Source of the DNA: Flavobacterium supellecticarium
GTDB taxonomy: Bacteria > Bacteroidota > Bacteroidia > Flavobacteriales > Flavobacteriaceae
Assembly (NCBI RefSeq): GCF_004801375.1
Contig: NZ_SSNZ01000001.1
Span: 496,001 to 560,000, forward strand
Direction: 5' to 3'
Length of the DNA stretch: 64,000 nt
This document shows positions 9,612-18,272 of the stretch, piece by piece (position 1 is the first letter of the stretch; the number at the start of each line of letters is the position of its first letter). Both the position numbers and the translations under genes were made by a program. Under the pieces are notes generated by a model that did not search any database, was not told the origin of the DNA, and worked only from the letters and a program-made list of their open reading frames with translations.

Positions 9612-10166
9612 TTAGTTGTTGGTTGTTGTTTTAGACACTAATAGGACTTCATCGGCTCCTTCATTCTGTTTCCAGTTTACGATCACCCTTTCGTTGTTAA
9701 TCGCATCCACCTGTCGTCCGCGGTAATCCGGTTGGATTGGTAAATGACGGCTAAAACGACGGTCGATCAATACCAGTAACTCAATTTCCGACGGTCGGCC
9801 AAACGATTGAATTGCGGTTAAAGCCGATCGGATACTACGTCCCGTATATAAAACGTCGTCGATAAAAACCACTTTTTTGTCTTCCACCAGGAAATCAATC
9901 TGGGTTTTATTGGCTTCCAGCGGTTTTTCATTCCGACGGAAATCATCTCTGAAAAATGTGATATCCAAAAAGCCGAGTGCTACGTCTTTTACCTGATATT
10001 CATCTTCTAAAAGTGCTTTGATTCGTTCTGCTAAATACTTCCCTCTGGGTTGAATCCCGATAAGAATAGTGTTTGTAAAATCAAGATGTTTCTCGATTAA
10101 CTGACAGGCCAAACGGTGCAGAATGATATTGACTTCTTTCGAAGTGAGCAATATTTTTTGACTCAT
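9612..10166 (-). CDS. pyrR: Bifunctional pyr operon regulator / uracil phosphoribosyltransferase
   Basis: 184 residues from the ATG at 10166; an upstream in-frame ATG adds 25 residues unlike the family. The PRPP-binding motif VVFIDDVLYTGRS is in the middle. In Gram-positives PyrR binds UMP and pyr mRNA to control attenuation and also shows UPRTase activity. RNA control in Bacteroidota is less certain, and no obvious pyr attenuator was found upstream. The gene heads the pyrR-pyrB run. Confidence 0.92.
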   Translation of the reverse strand: MSQKILLTSKEVNIILHRLACQLIEKHLDFTNTILIGIQPRGKYLAERIKALLEDEYQVKDVALGFLDITFFRDDFRRNEKPLEANKTQIDFLVEDKKVVFIDDVLYTGRSIRSALTAIQSFGRPSEIELLVLIDRRFSRHLPIQPDYRGRQVDAINNERVIVNWKQNEGADEVLLVSKTTTNN

Positions 10167-10331
10167 AATGAAGTGTTGTGTTTGGAGGGTAAAAGTACAA
10201 TAAATTTGTGTAAACTGCGAAATGCTTTTCCTAAAAAACAAATTTTAAGAGAAAGGATACTGCTTTGTAACGGAACCTTAAAAAAGTCTAAAATCGGTCT
10301 GTTTCCCGGAAAAATATAACTATATTTGAAT

Positions 10332-10934
10332 ATGACAGCCGCATTACCCAATCTGAAAAATTACCTGCAATCCAAAGCCGGAATAACGGAAGAACAATTC
10401 GAAGCGCTTACCCAAAATCTAAAAACAGCCACAATTGAAAAAGGAGGAATACTGTTACAACAGGGCGAAATTTGTCATCATTCCTTTTTTGTAGAACAGG
10501 GTTTGCTTCGCTCCTATACTATTGATGATTCCGGAAAAGAACACATTATACAATTTGCCACTGAAAACTGGATTATCAGCGACCGGAGTAGTATTTTTTT
10601 TAACGAACCGTCCGATTTTTTTATCGATGCAGTCGAACCGACCACTTTTGTTTATCTCGACCAGCAATTTATCCACAAGGCGTCCGAAATAAGTGCCGCA
10701 TTCCGTATTTTTAACGAAAAGGCACTGCAAAATCATATCCGGCATTTACAAAAACGAATTAACCTGTTACTTGCCGCCACAGCCGAACAACGGTATCTCG
10801 ACTTTATAAAACTGTATCCGGATGTAACCCTACGCGTTCCGCAATGGATGATCGCTTCGTATCTGGGCATTACGCCCGAAAGTTTAAGTCGTGTACGGAA
10901 AGAACTCGCCAAACGCAATTTCAAACCCTATTGA
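10332..10934 (+). CDS. Crp/Fnr-family transcriptional regulator
   Basis: 200 residues. An N-terminal cyclic-nucleotide-binding-like beta roll (about 25-120; GGILLQQGE, FFVEQGLLR) is joined to a C-terminal helix-turn-helix (VPQWMIASYLGITPESLSRVRKEL). The canonical cAMP-contacting Arg-Ser is not evident, as in many flavobacterial Crp/Fnr paralogues. The ATG at 10332 is preferred over a TTG at 10326 that falls inside a TATATTTG box (10321-10328); if that box is the promoter, the mRNA would be almost leaderless. It lies upstream of the pirin/OsmC genes and may regulate them (inference). Confidence 0.85.
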   Translation: MTAALPNLKNYLQSKAGITEEQFEALTQNLKTATIEKGGILLQQGEICHHSFFVEQGLLRSYTIDDSGKEHIIQFATENWIISDRSSIFFNEPSDFFIDAVEPTTFVYLDQQFIHKASEISAAFRIFNEKALQNHIRHLQKRINLLLAATAEQRYLDFIKLYPDVTLRVPQWMIASYLGITPESLSRVRKELAKRNFKPY

Positions 10935-11014
10935 TTGCATTTCTTATCCTAGATCAATGCCTAAACAATGTTCGGATAGTAATTTTGTACTATAACTTTT
11001 AAAAAGGAACAATC

Positions 11015-11896
11015 ATGGCAACAAAAAATATTGAAATCGTAGTCGCACCTAAAACCCCGCATTTTGTAGGCGACGGTTTTCGCGTGCACAATTTTATTCC
11101 AAGTGGCTATCATTTGGATATGGAACGTATGAGTCCGTTTATTATGATGGACTATAATTCCAAATACCACTTTGCCCCTTCCGAAATCCCAAGAGGCGTT
11201 GGCGTTCACCCACACCGTGGATTTGAAACGGTTACCATTGCCTATAAAGGAAAAGTAGCTCACCACGACAGTTCAGGAAACAGCGGTGTAATTGGCGAAG
11301 GCGATGTACAATGGATGACAGCTGCTTCCGGGGTATTACACAAAGAATACCACGAAAAAGAATTTAGTAAAACCGGTGGCGAATTCCAGATGGTACAATT
11401 ATGGGTAAACCTTCCGGCCAAAGACAAAATGTCGCAACCGAAATACCAGGGTATTATCAATGATCAGATTGAAAAATACATTTTACCGGACAATGCAGGA
11501 TTAATTGAAGTCATTGCCGGAGAATATCAAGGCGTAAAAGGTGCCGCTTCTACATTTACACCGGTACACCTGCAAAATGCAAAATTAAACAAAGGCGGAA
11601 AAGCCTGGTTTTCATTTCCCGCAGCCTATAATACCGCTTTATTGGTTATTCAGGGCAGCATAAAAGTGAACGAAGCGGAAGAAATCCCAACGGATCATTT
11701 TGTTTTGTTTGAAAATGAAGGAGAAGATTTTTTGATAGAAGCATTGGAAAACGACACGATTGTATTAATTTTAAGCGGAGCCCCGATTAACGAACCGATT
11801 GCCGCACATGGGCCGTTTGTGATGAACACCCGCGAGGAAATTATCCAGGCTTTTGAAGACGTTAATATGGGACGTTTCGGTTATCTGGAAGACTAA
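11015..11896 (+). CDS. Pirin family protein 1
   Basis: 293 residues, a bicupin of the pirin/YhaK family. The N-terminal cupin carries the metal motif HPHRGFETVT with later HDSSG and QWMTAASGVLHKEYHE, which together give the usual three His and one Glu. Pirins are iron-binding proteins; some have quercetinase activity and many respond to oxidative stress. A -7-like box TAATTTTG is at 10980-10987 and an AAAGGA Shine-Dalgarno precedes the ATG. It is followed at 24 bases by a second pirin of the same length. Confidence 0.93.
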   Translation: MATKNIEIVVAPKTPHFVGDGFRVHNFIPSGYHLDMERMSPFIMMDYNSKYHFAPSEIPRGVGVHPHRGFETVTIAYKGKVAHHDSSGNSGVIGEGDVQWMTAASGVLHKEYHEKEFSKTGGEFQMVQLWVNLPAKDKMSQPKYQGIINDQIEKYILPDNAGLIEVIAGEYQGVKGAASTFTPVHLQNAKLNKGGKAWFSFPAAYNTALLVIQGSIKVNEAEEIPTDHFVLFENEGEDFLIEALENDTIVLILSGAPINEPIAAHGPFVMNTREEIIQAFEDVNMGRFGYLED

Positions 11897-11920
11897 AAAA
11901 ACTAAAAAACAACATAAAAA

Positions 11921-12802
11921 ATGTCTAATATTCAATTAATCATAGAAGAGCGCGCTGCCAATATCGGTAACTTTATGGTAGGGCGCCTCTTACCCTTTCG
12001 CGAAAAACGAACGGTTGGTCCTTTTGCTTTTATCGACCATATGGGCCCGGCCTATTTAAAAGACTATCAAAACCTTGATGTCGCGCCGCATCCGCATATT
12101 GGCTTATCGACTTTAACTTATTTGTTTGAAGGCAGTATTATGCACAAAGACAGTCTGGGGTCGGAAATTGAAATTCAACCGGGTGCCGTAAACTGGATGA
12201 CTGCCGGAAAGGGAATTGTACATTCTGAAAGAACACCGCAGTATTTGCGAACATCGGATAAAGTATTACACGGATTACAGATTTGGGTCGCTTTGCCTAA
12301 AGAACTGGAACAAATGGAACCGTCATTTGTACATGTCGACAAAGAAGATTTGCCGCATTGGGAAGAAAACGGACTTTCTTTTAAACTAATAGCCGGAGAA
12401 GCTTTTGGTCGCAAATCAGGCGTACCAGTTTACAGTCCGTTGTATTTTATAGAAATTAAAAGTACTTCAGCACAAAAAGTAAGTATCGGAAACGATTTAT
12501 ATGGAGAAAGCGCCCTATACATACTCGAAGGTAGTATTAAAAGTGACGGAAACACCTTTGATCCGAAACAAATTCTGATCGCAAAAGACAGTACGCTTTG
12601 CGAATTTGAAATGGGTGAAAACACCACCGTTTATATTTTCGGCGGAGAAGCCTTTCCGGAAGAACGTTTTATTTTCTGGAATTTTGTCGCTTCCGACAAA
12701 GCCTTGATCGAAGCAGCCAAGGAACGTTGGGAAAAACAGGAATTTCCGAAAGTTCCGGGAGAAACTGAGTTTGTTCCGTTACCGCCACCACCTAAATTTT
12801 AA
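11921..12802 (+). CDS. Pirin family protein 2
   Basis: 293 residues, a second bicupin pirin diverged from its neighbour. It has the N-terminal opening GNFMVGRLLPF, the metal motif PHPHIGLSTLTYL, MHKDSLG and NWMTAGKGIVHSER. The GPFAFIDHMGP block is typical of the YhhW/quercetinase-like subgroup. It ends 4 bases before the OsmC start region, which suggests cotranscription. The two paralogues may have different substrates. Confidence 0.93.
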   Translation: MSNIQLIIEERAANIGNFMVGRLLPFREKRTVGPFAFIDHMGPAYLKDYQNLDVAPHPHIGLSTLTYLFEGSIMHKDSLGSEIEIQPGAVNWMTAGKGIVHSERTPQYLRTSDKVLHGLQIWVALPKELEQMEPSFVHVDKEDLPHWEENGLSFKLIAGEAFGRKSGVPVYSPLYFIEIKSTSAQKVSIGNDLYGESALYILEGSIKSDGNTFDPKQILIAKDSTLCEFEMGENTTVYIFGGEAFPEERFIFWNFVASDKALIEAAKERWEKQEFPKVPGETEFVPLPPPPKF

Positions 12803-12806
12803 GCCT

Positions 12807-13199
12807 ATGGAAAGGATCACGGCACAAATTGGAAAAGATCGTTATACCACGGCAATAACCGCCCGGAAGCACCGTCTTATTTCGGACGAACCGGAAGATA
12901 TGGGTGGACAGGATCTTGGATTCGCACCACAGGAATTATTTGCAGCTGCTCTTGCCAGTTGTACCATTATTACGCTTCGAATGTATGCCGATCGTAAAGG
13001 TTGGGATGTCGAAAGTATTGCTATCGATGTTACTTTCGATCGTGATGCGGCTGCCAACGTCACCCGGCTGGAACGCAAAATTGAGTTTACCGGAAATCTG
13101 GACCAAACTCAGAAAGAACGTTTAAAAGTGATCGCCAACAGTTGCCCGATACACAAAACATTAACCAATCCTATAGAAATTACAACAACCGTACAGTAA
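12807..13199 (+). CDS. OsmC/Ohr family peroxiredoxin-like protein
   Basis: 130 residues from the ATG at 12807; an upstream frame-extension overlaps the pirin gene and is rejected. Both conserved redox Cys are visible: ASCTIITLRMYAD (middle) and NSCPIHKTL (C-terminal). The first Cys reduces hydroperoxides and the second resolves it. The gene sits 4 bases after pirin 2 and 8 bases before the next gene, and fits a thiol/oxidative-stress operon. Confidence 0.92.
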   Translation: MERITAQIGKDRYTTAITARKHRLISDEPEDMGGQDLGFAPQELFAAALASCTIITLRMYADRKGWDVESIAIDVTFDRDAAANVTRLERKIEFTGNLDQTQKERLKVIANSCPIHKTLTNPIEITTTVQ

Positions 13200-13207
13200 A
13201 TACAATT

Positions 13208-13489
13208 ATGACCATAGAACAAATCAACAACGACAAAAAAGGATTTTTTAAAGCCATTTCCGATGGAAAAGAAGCCGGATTAATGACTTATAGCTGGGCA
13301 GGTTCGGACAAAATTATCATCGATCATACCGAAGTAAATCCGGATTTTAAAGGACAAAATGTAGGGAAAAACATGGTGATGGAAGCCGTAGCTTTTGCCC
13401 GCAAGAATCATATTAAAATCATGCCGCTGTGTCCGTTTGCGAAAAGCGTTTTTGATAAAAACACGGATATCCATGACGTATTATTCTAA
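13208..13489 (+). CDS. Short GNAT-like N-acetyltransferase (YjdJ type)
   Basis: 93 residues from the ATG at 13208. The acetyl-CoA loop is DHTEVNPDFKGQNVGKNMV, followed by AFARKNHIKIMPLCPFAKSVFDK, the signature of the minimal COG2388 GNAT family; substrates are unknown. It is the last gene of the pirin/OsmC run and is followed directly by a strong hairpin. Confidence 0.88.
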   Translation: MTIEQINNDKKGFFKAISDGKEAGLMTYSWAGSDKIIIDHTEVNPDFKGQNVGKNMVMEAVAFARKNHIKIMPLCPFAKSVFDKNTDIHDVLF

Positions 13490-13496
13490 AAATCAA

Positions 13497-13529
13497 ACAC
13501 CTGTCTGGTTTTAAAAACCGGACAGGTGT
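13497..13529. terminator. Terminator hairpin
   Basis: Arms ACACCTGTC / GACAGGTGT extend inward through GGTTTT and AAAACC with one mismatch. It lies between the convergent acetyltransferase and frameshifted TPR gene. The core resembles the CCTGACAGG palindromes at 20178 and 38612. Confidence 0.75.
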
Positions 13530-13552
13530 AAACTATTCTATATCAAACCGGA

Positions 13553-13965
13553 TTAGGCTTTGTTTTTAAAGAAATCGGAATATTCTTTTTTGTCAGCTCC
13601 AATAAAACAACGTCCTTCCGACTTATCATTAGCAACATCAAAATACTTCCAGGCATCATCTTTTCTTTCTAAATGATATAATACCCTGCCAGCCATATAT
13701 TCCCGGTCGCCATCATCATGTCTGTCTAAAGCACTTTTGATAAGTTTTTTTGCCACTCTAATGCTTCTTCATACTTTTCCACTTTATTAAGTGCAAAAAC
13801 CAATGAATTGGCAATTAAGTAACTTTCGGGCTTATCCGTTTTGGGTTCCGGTAAAACATCCCAGGCATTTTTAAATAAAACAATTGCATTTTCTGTATTT
13901 CCAGATTTGAATTCGGTCAAAGCATCTTTTTCAAATTGCTTAATTTTTATTTGATAGTCTTCCAT
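13553..13965 (-). pseudogene. TPR-like small protein, split by a one-base frameshift
   Basis: Two minus-strand frames join into one sensible protein of about 137 residues. The upstream part (start at 13965) reads MEDYQIKIKQFEKDALTEF and runs through KYEEALEWQK. The downstream frame continues KLIKSALDRHDDGDREYMAG to FFKNKA. The frames meet at a run of seven T (13745-13751; A on the coding strand), and one extra A would restore WQKKLIKSALD. The helical repeats (AIVLFKNAWDVLP, YMAGRVLYHLERKDDAWKYF) resemble TPRs. The cause is either an assembly error or a recent loss. Function is unknown; similar small TPR proteins occur among immunity-like genes. Confidence 0.75.
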
Positions 13966-14094
13966 TTTTTGTTCGCTTGCTAATTGATAAAAATTTTCTT
14001 TAAAATGTTTTTGTTTTTAAATATAGAAAAGTCGTAAATTACTTACATATTTGCACATTCTTAATTTGTATATTTACTAAAACCTTCAGATATT

Positions 14095-14145
14095 CGGGCG
14101 CTATGCACAAGTCTGTCACAGACTCTGAAACCTAGCCCGGTTTTT
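14095..14145 (+). other. Structured intergenic element, possible terminator
   Basis: An outer stem CGGGC (14095-14099) / GCCCG (14135-14139) encloses a perfect inner hairpin AGTCTG-TCA-CAGACT (14110-14124) and is followed by TTTTT. It lies between the frameshifted TPR gene (minus) and the next plus-strand gene. It could be a terminator or a dispersed repeat; no RNA family is recognised. Confidence 0.4.
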
Positions 14146-14232
14146 AAGACAAAACTGCCTGTAGAACAGATAACAATTAGCCATATCACAAAGTGAAATA
14201 TCCAAATAAATTTAATCAATAATTATAAAAAA

Positions 14233-14949
14233 ATGATTTACGATTTAGCAAACAAGTTCAAAGACTTAAAAAATGAATTAGACAATAATGACCATTTTGA
14301 TGTATATGCACGATATGATGATAATGAAGATTTGATGCAAGCGCAGCTCAATAATCAACTCATAAATTTAAACGGAGATGATGAGGACGAAGACGAAAGT
14401 TATGTTCCGGAATACACCTTCGGATTAGATGATTCCTTTAAAGAATTGATCGAAGCAACCTGGAAAAACATGATGCAGTATGAATGTTCTTTCGAAAATC
14501 AAAGTTTTTATGGGTCCTATTCCTTTAATCATCCTTATGTTTTTATAGATGAAAAACCTTGGCTTACTGATTTGGTAGAAGAGGATAATAAAGATTATGA
14601 AATTATTAAAAACTTAAGAGTCTTTGACAATACCAATGTAAAGTATCAATTCGGATGCATTAATTACCAAAAAGGTGCTTCAAAAGAAATTTTTGAAAAA
14701 GAAATCTATTTATTTCACGATGAGCACTTGATTCACCTTAATTTGACTTTCGAAGAATATTTAAATAATTGTGTAGCATTAATGGCTTGTGAAAACTGGC
14801 AAATGCTATTTGCTGATCCGAATGAAGTTTCAAGATATTCAAAAGAATTAAACCAACTCAAAACAGCTTACAACGTACTTTCAAAAATTTTCCCTGAAAA
14901 AGATTTTGAATTGTTTAAAAACAAGCTTTCAGAGCATAAGCTTTTATAA
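14233..14949 (+). CDS. Acidic hypothetical protein, accessory
   Basis: 238 residues, strongly acidic, with a low-complexity run DDEDEDES (about 49-56) after an N-terminal helix. The central part is aromatic-rich (SFYGSYSFNHPYVFIDEKPW) and the C-terminus helical. No family is recognised. Its size, acidity and isolation beside small variable genes resemble SUKH/Imm-type immunity proteins, but no toxin is adjacent. It is more AT-rich than flanking housekeeping genes. Confidence 0.6.
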   Translation: MIYDLANKFKDLKNELDNNDHFDVYARYDDNEDLMQAQLNNQLINLNGDDEDEDESYVPEYTFGLDDSFKELIEATWKNMMQYECSFENQSFYGSYSFNHPYVFIDEKPWLTDLVEEDNKDYEIIKNLRVFDNTNVKYQFGCINYQKGASKEIFEKEIYLFHDEHLIHLNLTFEEYLNNCVALMACENWQMLFADPNEVSRYSKELNQLKTAYNVLSKIFPEKDFELFKNKLSEHKLL

Positions 14950-14988
14950 ATACTTCAAAAATAGCGAAGTGTCAAATATTATATAAAA

Positions 14989-15273
14989 ATGAAAACAGCA
15001 GTTTTAAAATTAAATGGCATTTTTAATATGTCTTTTGATAAAACATTTTTTACGGGTGAGGCTGAAAATTTTGATGCTATTTCAGGTAAATCAAAATGGG
15101 ATATTTTTATTAATGATGTATTTTATGACACCATCGAATTTGAGAATGAAAACCTGCCATTGCATAAATCAGATCGTAAATCAAAAAACAGATCTTTTAC
15201 GTACAATGGTATTTTTAATAAAGATTTATTAGATTTTAAAACTCAGACTATAATCTTGAAATTACAGGAATAG
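14989..15273 (+). CDS. Small hypothetical protein
   Basis: 94 residues, 39 bases after the preceding acidic protein and on the same strand, probably cotranscribed. The sequence is beta-rich (LKLNGIFNMSFDKTFFTGEA, KWDIFINDVFYDTIEF) with no motif or signal peptide. Function is unknown. A perfect palindromic terminator follows 80 bases downstream. Confidence 0.6.
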   Translation: MKTAVLKLNGIFNMSFDKTFFTGEAENFDAISGKSKWDIFINDVFYDTIEFENENLPLHKSDRKSKNRSFTYNGIFNKDLLDFKTQTIILKLQE

Positions 15274-15353
15274 CGATATACACGATCACAAAAATTAAGA
15301 TTTAAAAGCTTCGTATACAACCGACACCGTTTTTTTATAAAAACTTTAAAATA

Positions 15354-15379
15354 AAAACTCCTGCAATTGCAGGAGTTTT
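15354..15379. terminator. Perfect palindromic bidirectional terminator
   Basis: A 26-base perfect palindrome centred on AATT (arms AAAACTCCTGCAA / TTGCAGGAGTTTT), between the plus-strand accessory pair and the convergent phosphoesterase gene. Confidence 0.85.
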
Positions 15380-15412
15380 CGTTGTTTACCTGGCCCTTAT
15401 ATAAACAATCCA

Positions 15413-18151
15413 CTATTTAACGATAAGCTTGGCAGTAAACAATTTTCGGGAATGAATTTTCAGGATATAAACACCGGTTGGTAAATCCTGAGTGATCAAT
15501 GAATATTTATTGTTATTGACGTTTTTCGTCGCATACATTAGTTTTCCTTCGGTATTAAAAACCTCGATCAGATCGATCGGATAATCCGACTGAACAATCG
15601 TCTGATTCGTATTATTCGTTGGATTCGGATACACTTTTAATCCGTTGTCGATCTTAAATTTATCACCGCCTAAAGTACCATCAACTACTTCAAACGAAAC
15701 GCGGTTGGACACTTCGTTATACGAATCGTTGGTGAACATTACCAGAAAGTAATTTCCGGTTTCTGTTGGTAAAGCCGTTCCGGTTAACGCCAGGGTTCCT
15801 TCCGCCTGACCGTTAAAATAGGTATAACTTAATAACGGATCGATATTTGGATTTTCTCCTTCGTGGTAAATTCCCAACCAGTCTTTTACAATCCCCGGTG
15901 CATCGGTCCAGGAAGCTACAATTTGCTCTCCTAAATCGTAAACCGGTTTGTTAATCCACAATTCGGTAACCAGATTTCCAACTTTAAAGAAAGCTTTATT
16001 TCCAATAGCATTATAACCATCCTGTAAAAAATATTCGGCATAATAATACCCGGTTGGTAAATTGGTAAAGATCTTTGCTCCGGAAGCCGTTGTCACATAT
16101 TGATAGGCCGTTGCCGTAACTTGTCCCGGAATATGTCCCATTTTATAAATTCCGATCCAGTCATTTGCCAATTGCGGTCCGTTAGCAAACGTAACGGTAA
16201 CCGGCATTCCGACAGCATATTCTTCCTGATCGGTCGTAACTGTTGGAATCGGTCCGACATAAAAATACTGACGTGGTGCGATTTCGGTATAACCGCCATT
16301 CGAAAAAATAGCCGCATAATAACGTCCTTTATTCGGTAAACCATTCGTAAAAGTGATAGCTCCATTTGGATTCCCATTGGTATACTGCCAGGTTTGCGAT
16401 GGCGAAGATGACCCCGGCGTCTGACTGTCTTTATACAATCCGATCCAGGTTGCCGTACTGGCCGGTGCATCGGTATAGTTTACTTTGATTGTGCTGTTTT
16501 GTGCATAGGTTGTCGCATCCGTAACAATAGCGGTATTTACAACATTACTTCCGGTAATCGTAAATGTTTTGACATCACTCCACGGTGACCATTCCAAATT
16601 GCGATCACGGTAACGTAGCTTCAAATAATATTGTCCATTTGGAATCGAATTGGCACCTAATGTCATTTTAGTAATATCAACACCTAAATTGCGATCAACG
16701 GTAGAATCCCTTTTGGTTTGGTACATTCCGTATAAATTTTCAAAATCGCGGTACACTTCTTTTGTGATGATATTAAAATCGGCGGTTTTTGAAATCTGGA
16801 ACTGTGTGGTATTCAATAACTCGCCCGAAGTTGTCGTATAAGCGCTTCCATTTAACGTTAACGGTAAGGTTACGCTTCCGGTAAACGTATTCTCGATACT
16901 CGGTTTTTCGGGAGCCGGTTTGTTTTTATAACGGTGAAATTCGTCCATCAGCTGGTTGTTTTTCCAACCGTCAACACTTCCGATCGAATAACTCTCCACA
17001 TCCATTTTACCATTAACCACATCGATATCCACAATTTGATAAATCCAGTTACAAATGGTCTTCTGTACATCTTCAAAATCCTCTTCGGAAGACATTCCCC
17101 AATACTGATCCCAGGCCGTTCCACCGGATATAATATTATAAGCCGGCGAATTTTTTAACTGACCACGATGGTATAAATGATGGTGCGCCCCGATATGCAT
17201 AATATATTTGGACGAAGTGGTTAAAAACGGCACCGCAGTATTGCGTACCCAGGTTGAAATATCCCCTACGTATTGTTCTGCCTGGTACGGACGGTGACTT
17301 AACGAAAAAATCCAGTCCACCGTAGGATCGGTATTTGCAGCAGCAACAACCTGTTGTAACCAATTCATCTGAGCGGCTCCGGTATGTTCCGAACTCATAC
17401 TGATAAACAATACGTTTCCAGCTTGTTGCGCATAATAATTTTCCGTTCCGGATGAAATTCCTTTATAGGATAACTCACTGATATAGAAATGATCATAATA
17501 CGATTGCATTCCCAGAGTACCATAAGTTTCGTGATTTCCAACGGTAGTCTGAATCGGAATATTACCCGACAAACCGCGATTCTTTTTAAAGTGAACATGC
17601 TCATAATGATCCAATGTTCCCACATCCACCTGATCGCCCACCATAAATGTCATCGCGATATTATCTTCCGGTGATAGGTTAGCACCCCATTTTTCACGTA
17701 CCTTACGCTTTGCAGCCGAAACCAGTGAATCATAACGCGGTACGGCTTTTAGCTGATTATCACCCATAATCAGGAAACGGATATGGCCGTCAGGTGTAGC
17801 AGCTTGTCCCGGATTAGGAAGCGTTTTAAACGAATACACGTCCGAAACGGAAGTACCGGTTTTAATTTTGTAATAATACTTGGTGTTGGGCGCTAAGTTG
17901 ATCAACTTAACATTGTGGTAGAAATAATTTCCGGGATAGCCGGAATCGGTAAAAATGTTGGTATTTCCGGTAACGGTAACATTCAAATCGTTTGCAGCCG
18001 TTCCATATTCTACAATCGATTCCGTATTACTTTCGGTTTTCCAGGTCACATAAACCGAGTTGGGCGTGACGTTCTGTAAATACGGATACAGCGTTTGCGC
18101 CCCGGCAGTCAGGCTGACCACCAGGAGCAGTAACAAGTACATTTTTTTCAT
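15413..18151 (-). CDS. Secreted purple-acid-phosphatase-like metallophosphoesterase with T9SS sorting domain
   Basis: 912 residues. A signal peptide ends at TAGAQT and is followed by a purple-acid-phosphatase N-terminal Fn3-like domain (PYLQNVTPNSVYVTW). The metallophosphoesterase core (about 125-350) has MGDNQ, MVGDQVD, VGNHETYG, SHRPY and GAHHHLYHRG, supplying the dinuclear-metal ligands. An Fn3-like region and three homologous repeats of about 95 residues follow, each with a W[IL]G[IL]Y core (about 540-830). The type A T9SS sorting domain starts near LKVYPNPTNN and ends TAKLIVK. It is predicted to hydrolyse phosphoesters outside the cell. A -7-like box (TACTTTTG, minus strand) is at 18177-18184. 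Confidence 0.92.
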   Translation of the reverse strand: MKKMYLLLLLVVSLTAGAQTLYPYLQNVTPNSVYVTWKTESNTESIVEYGTAANDLNVTVTGNTNIFTDSGYPGNYFYHNVKLINLAPNTKYYYKIKTGTSVSDVYSFKTLPNPGQAATPDGHIRFLIMGDNQLKAVPRYDSLVSAAKRKVREKWGANLSPEDNIAMTFMVGDQVDVGTLDHYEHVHFKKNRGLSGNIPIQTTVGNHETYGTLGMQSYYDHFYISELSYKGISSGTENYYAQQAGNVLFISMSSEHTGAAQMNWLQQVVAAANTDPTVDWIFSLSHRPYQAEQYVGDISTWVRNTAVPFLTTSSKYIMHIGAHHHLYHRGQLKNSPAYNIISGGTAWDQYWGMSSEEDFEDVQKTICNWIYQIVDIDVVNGKMDVESYSIGSVDGWKNNQLMDEFHRYKNKPAPEKPSIENTFTGSVTLPLTLNGSAYTTTSGELLNTTQFQISKTADFNIITKEVYRDFENLYGMYQTKRDSTVDRNLGVDITKMTLGANSIPNGQYYLKLRYRDRNLEWSPWSDVKTFTITGSNVVNTAIVTDATTYAQNSTIKVNYTDAPASTATWIGLYKDSQTPGSSSPSQTWQYTNGNPNGAITFTNGLPNKGRYYAAIFSNGGYTEIAPRQYFYVGPIPTVTTDQEEYAVGMPVTVTFANGPQLANDWIGIYKMGHIPGQVTATAYQYVTTASGAKIFTNLPTGYYYAEYFLQDGYNAIGNKAFFKVGNLVTELWINKPVYDLGEQIVASWTDAPGIVKDWLGIYHEGENPNIDPLLSYTYFNGQAEGTLALTGTALPTETGNYFLVMFTNDSYNEVSNRVSFEVVDGTLGGDKFKIDNGLKVYPNPTNNTNQTIVQSDYPIDLIEVFNTEGKLMYATKNVNNNKYSLITQDLPTGVYILKIHSRKLFTAKLIVK

Positions 18152-18272
18152 AAATAGTGTGTTTCGTTAGACGCTGCAAAAGTATCTTTCCGATTGGCGA
18201 TTTCTTTTAAACCAAGGTTACCCTTTCACCCTATTTTTTTACTTTATCGTTAAAAATGTTAAATTATTATCG

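Noticed and set aside
9600..10330. Attenuator or riboswitch ahead of pyrR
   Set aside because: No terminator/anti-terminator pair or PyrR-binding loop could be recognised in the short leader.
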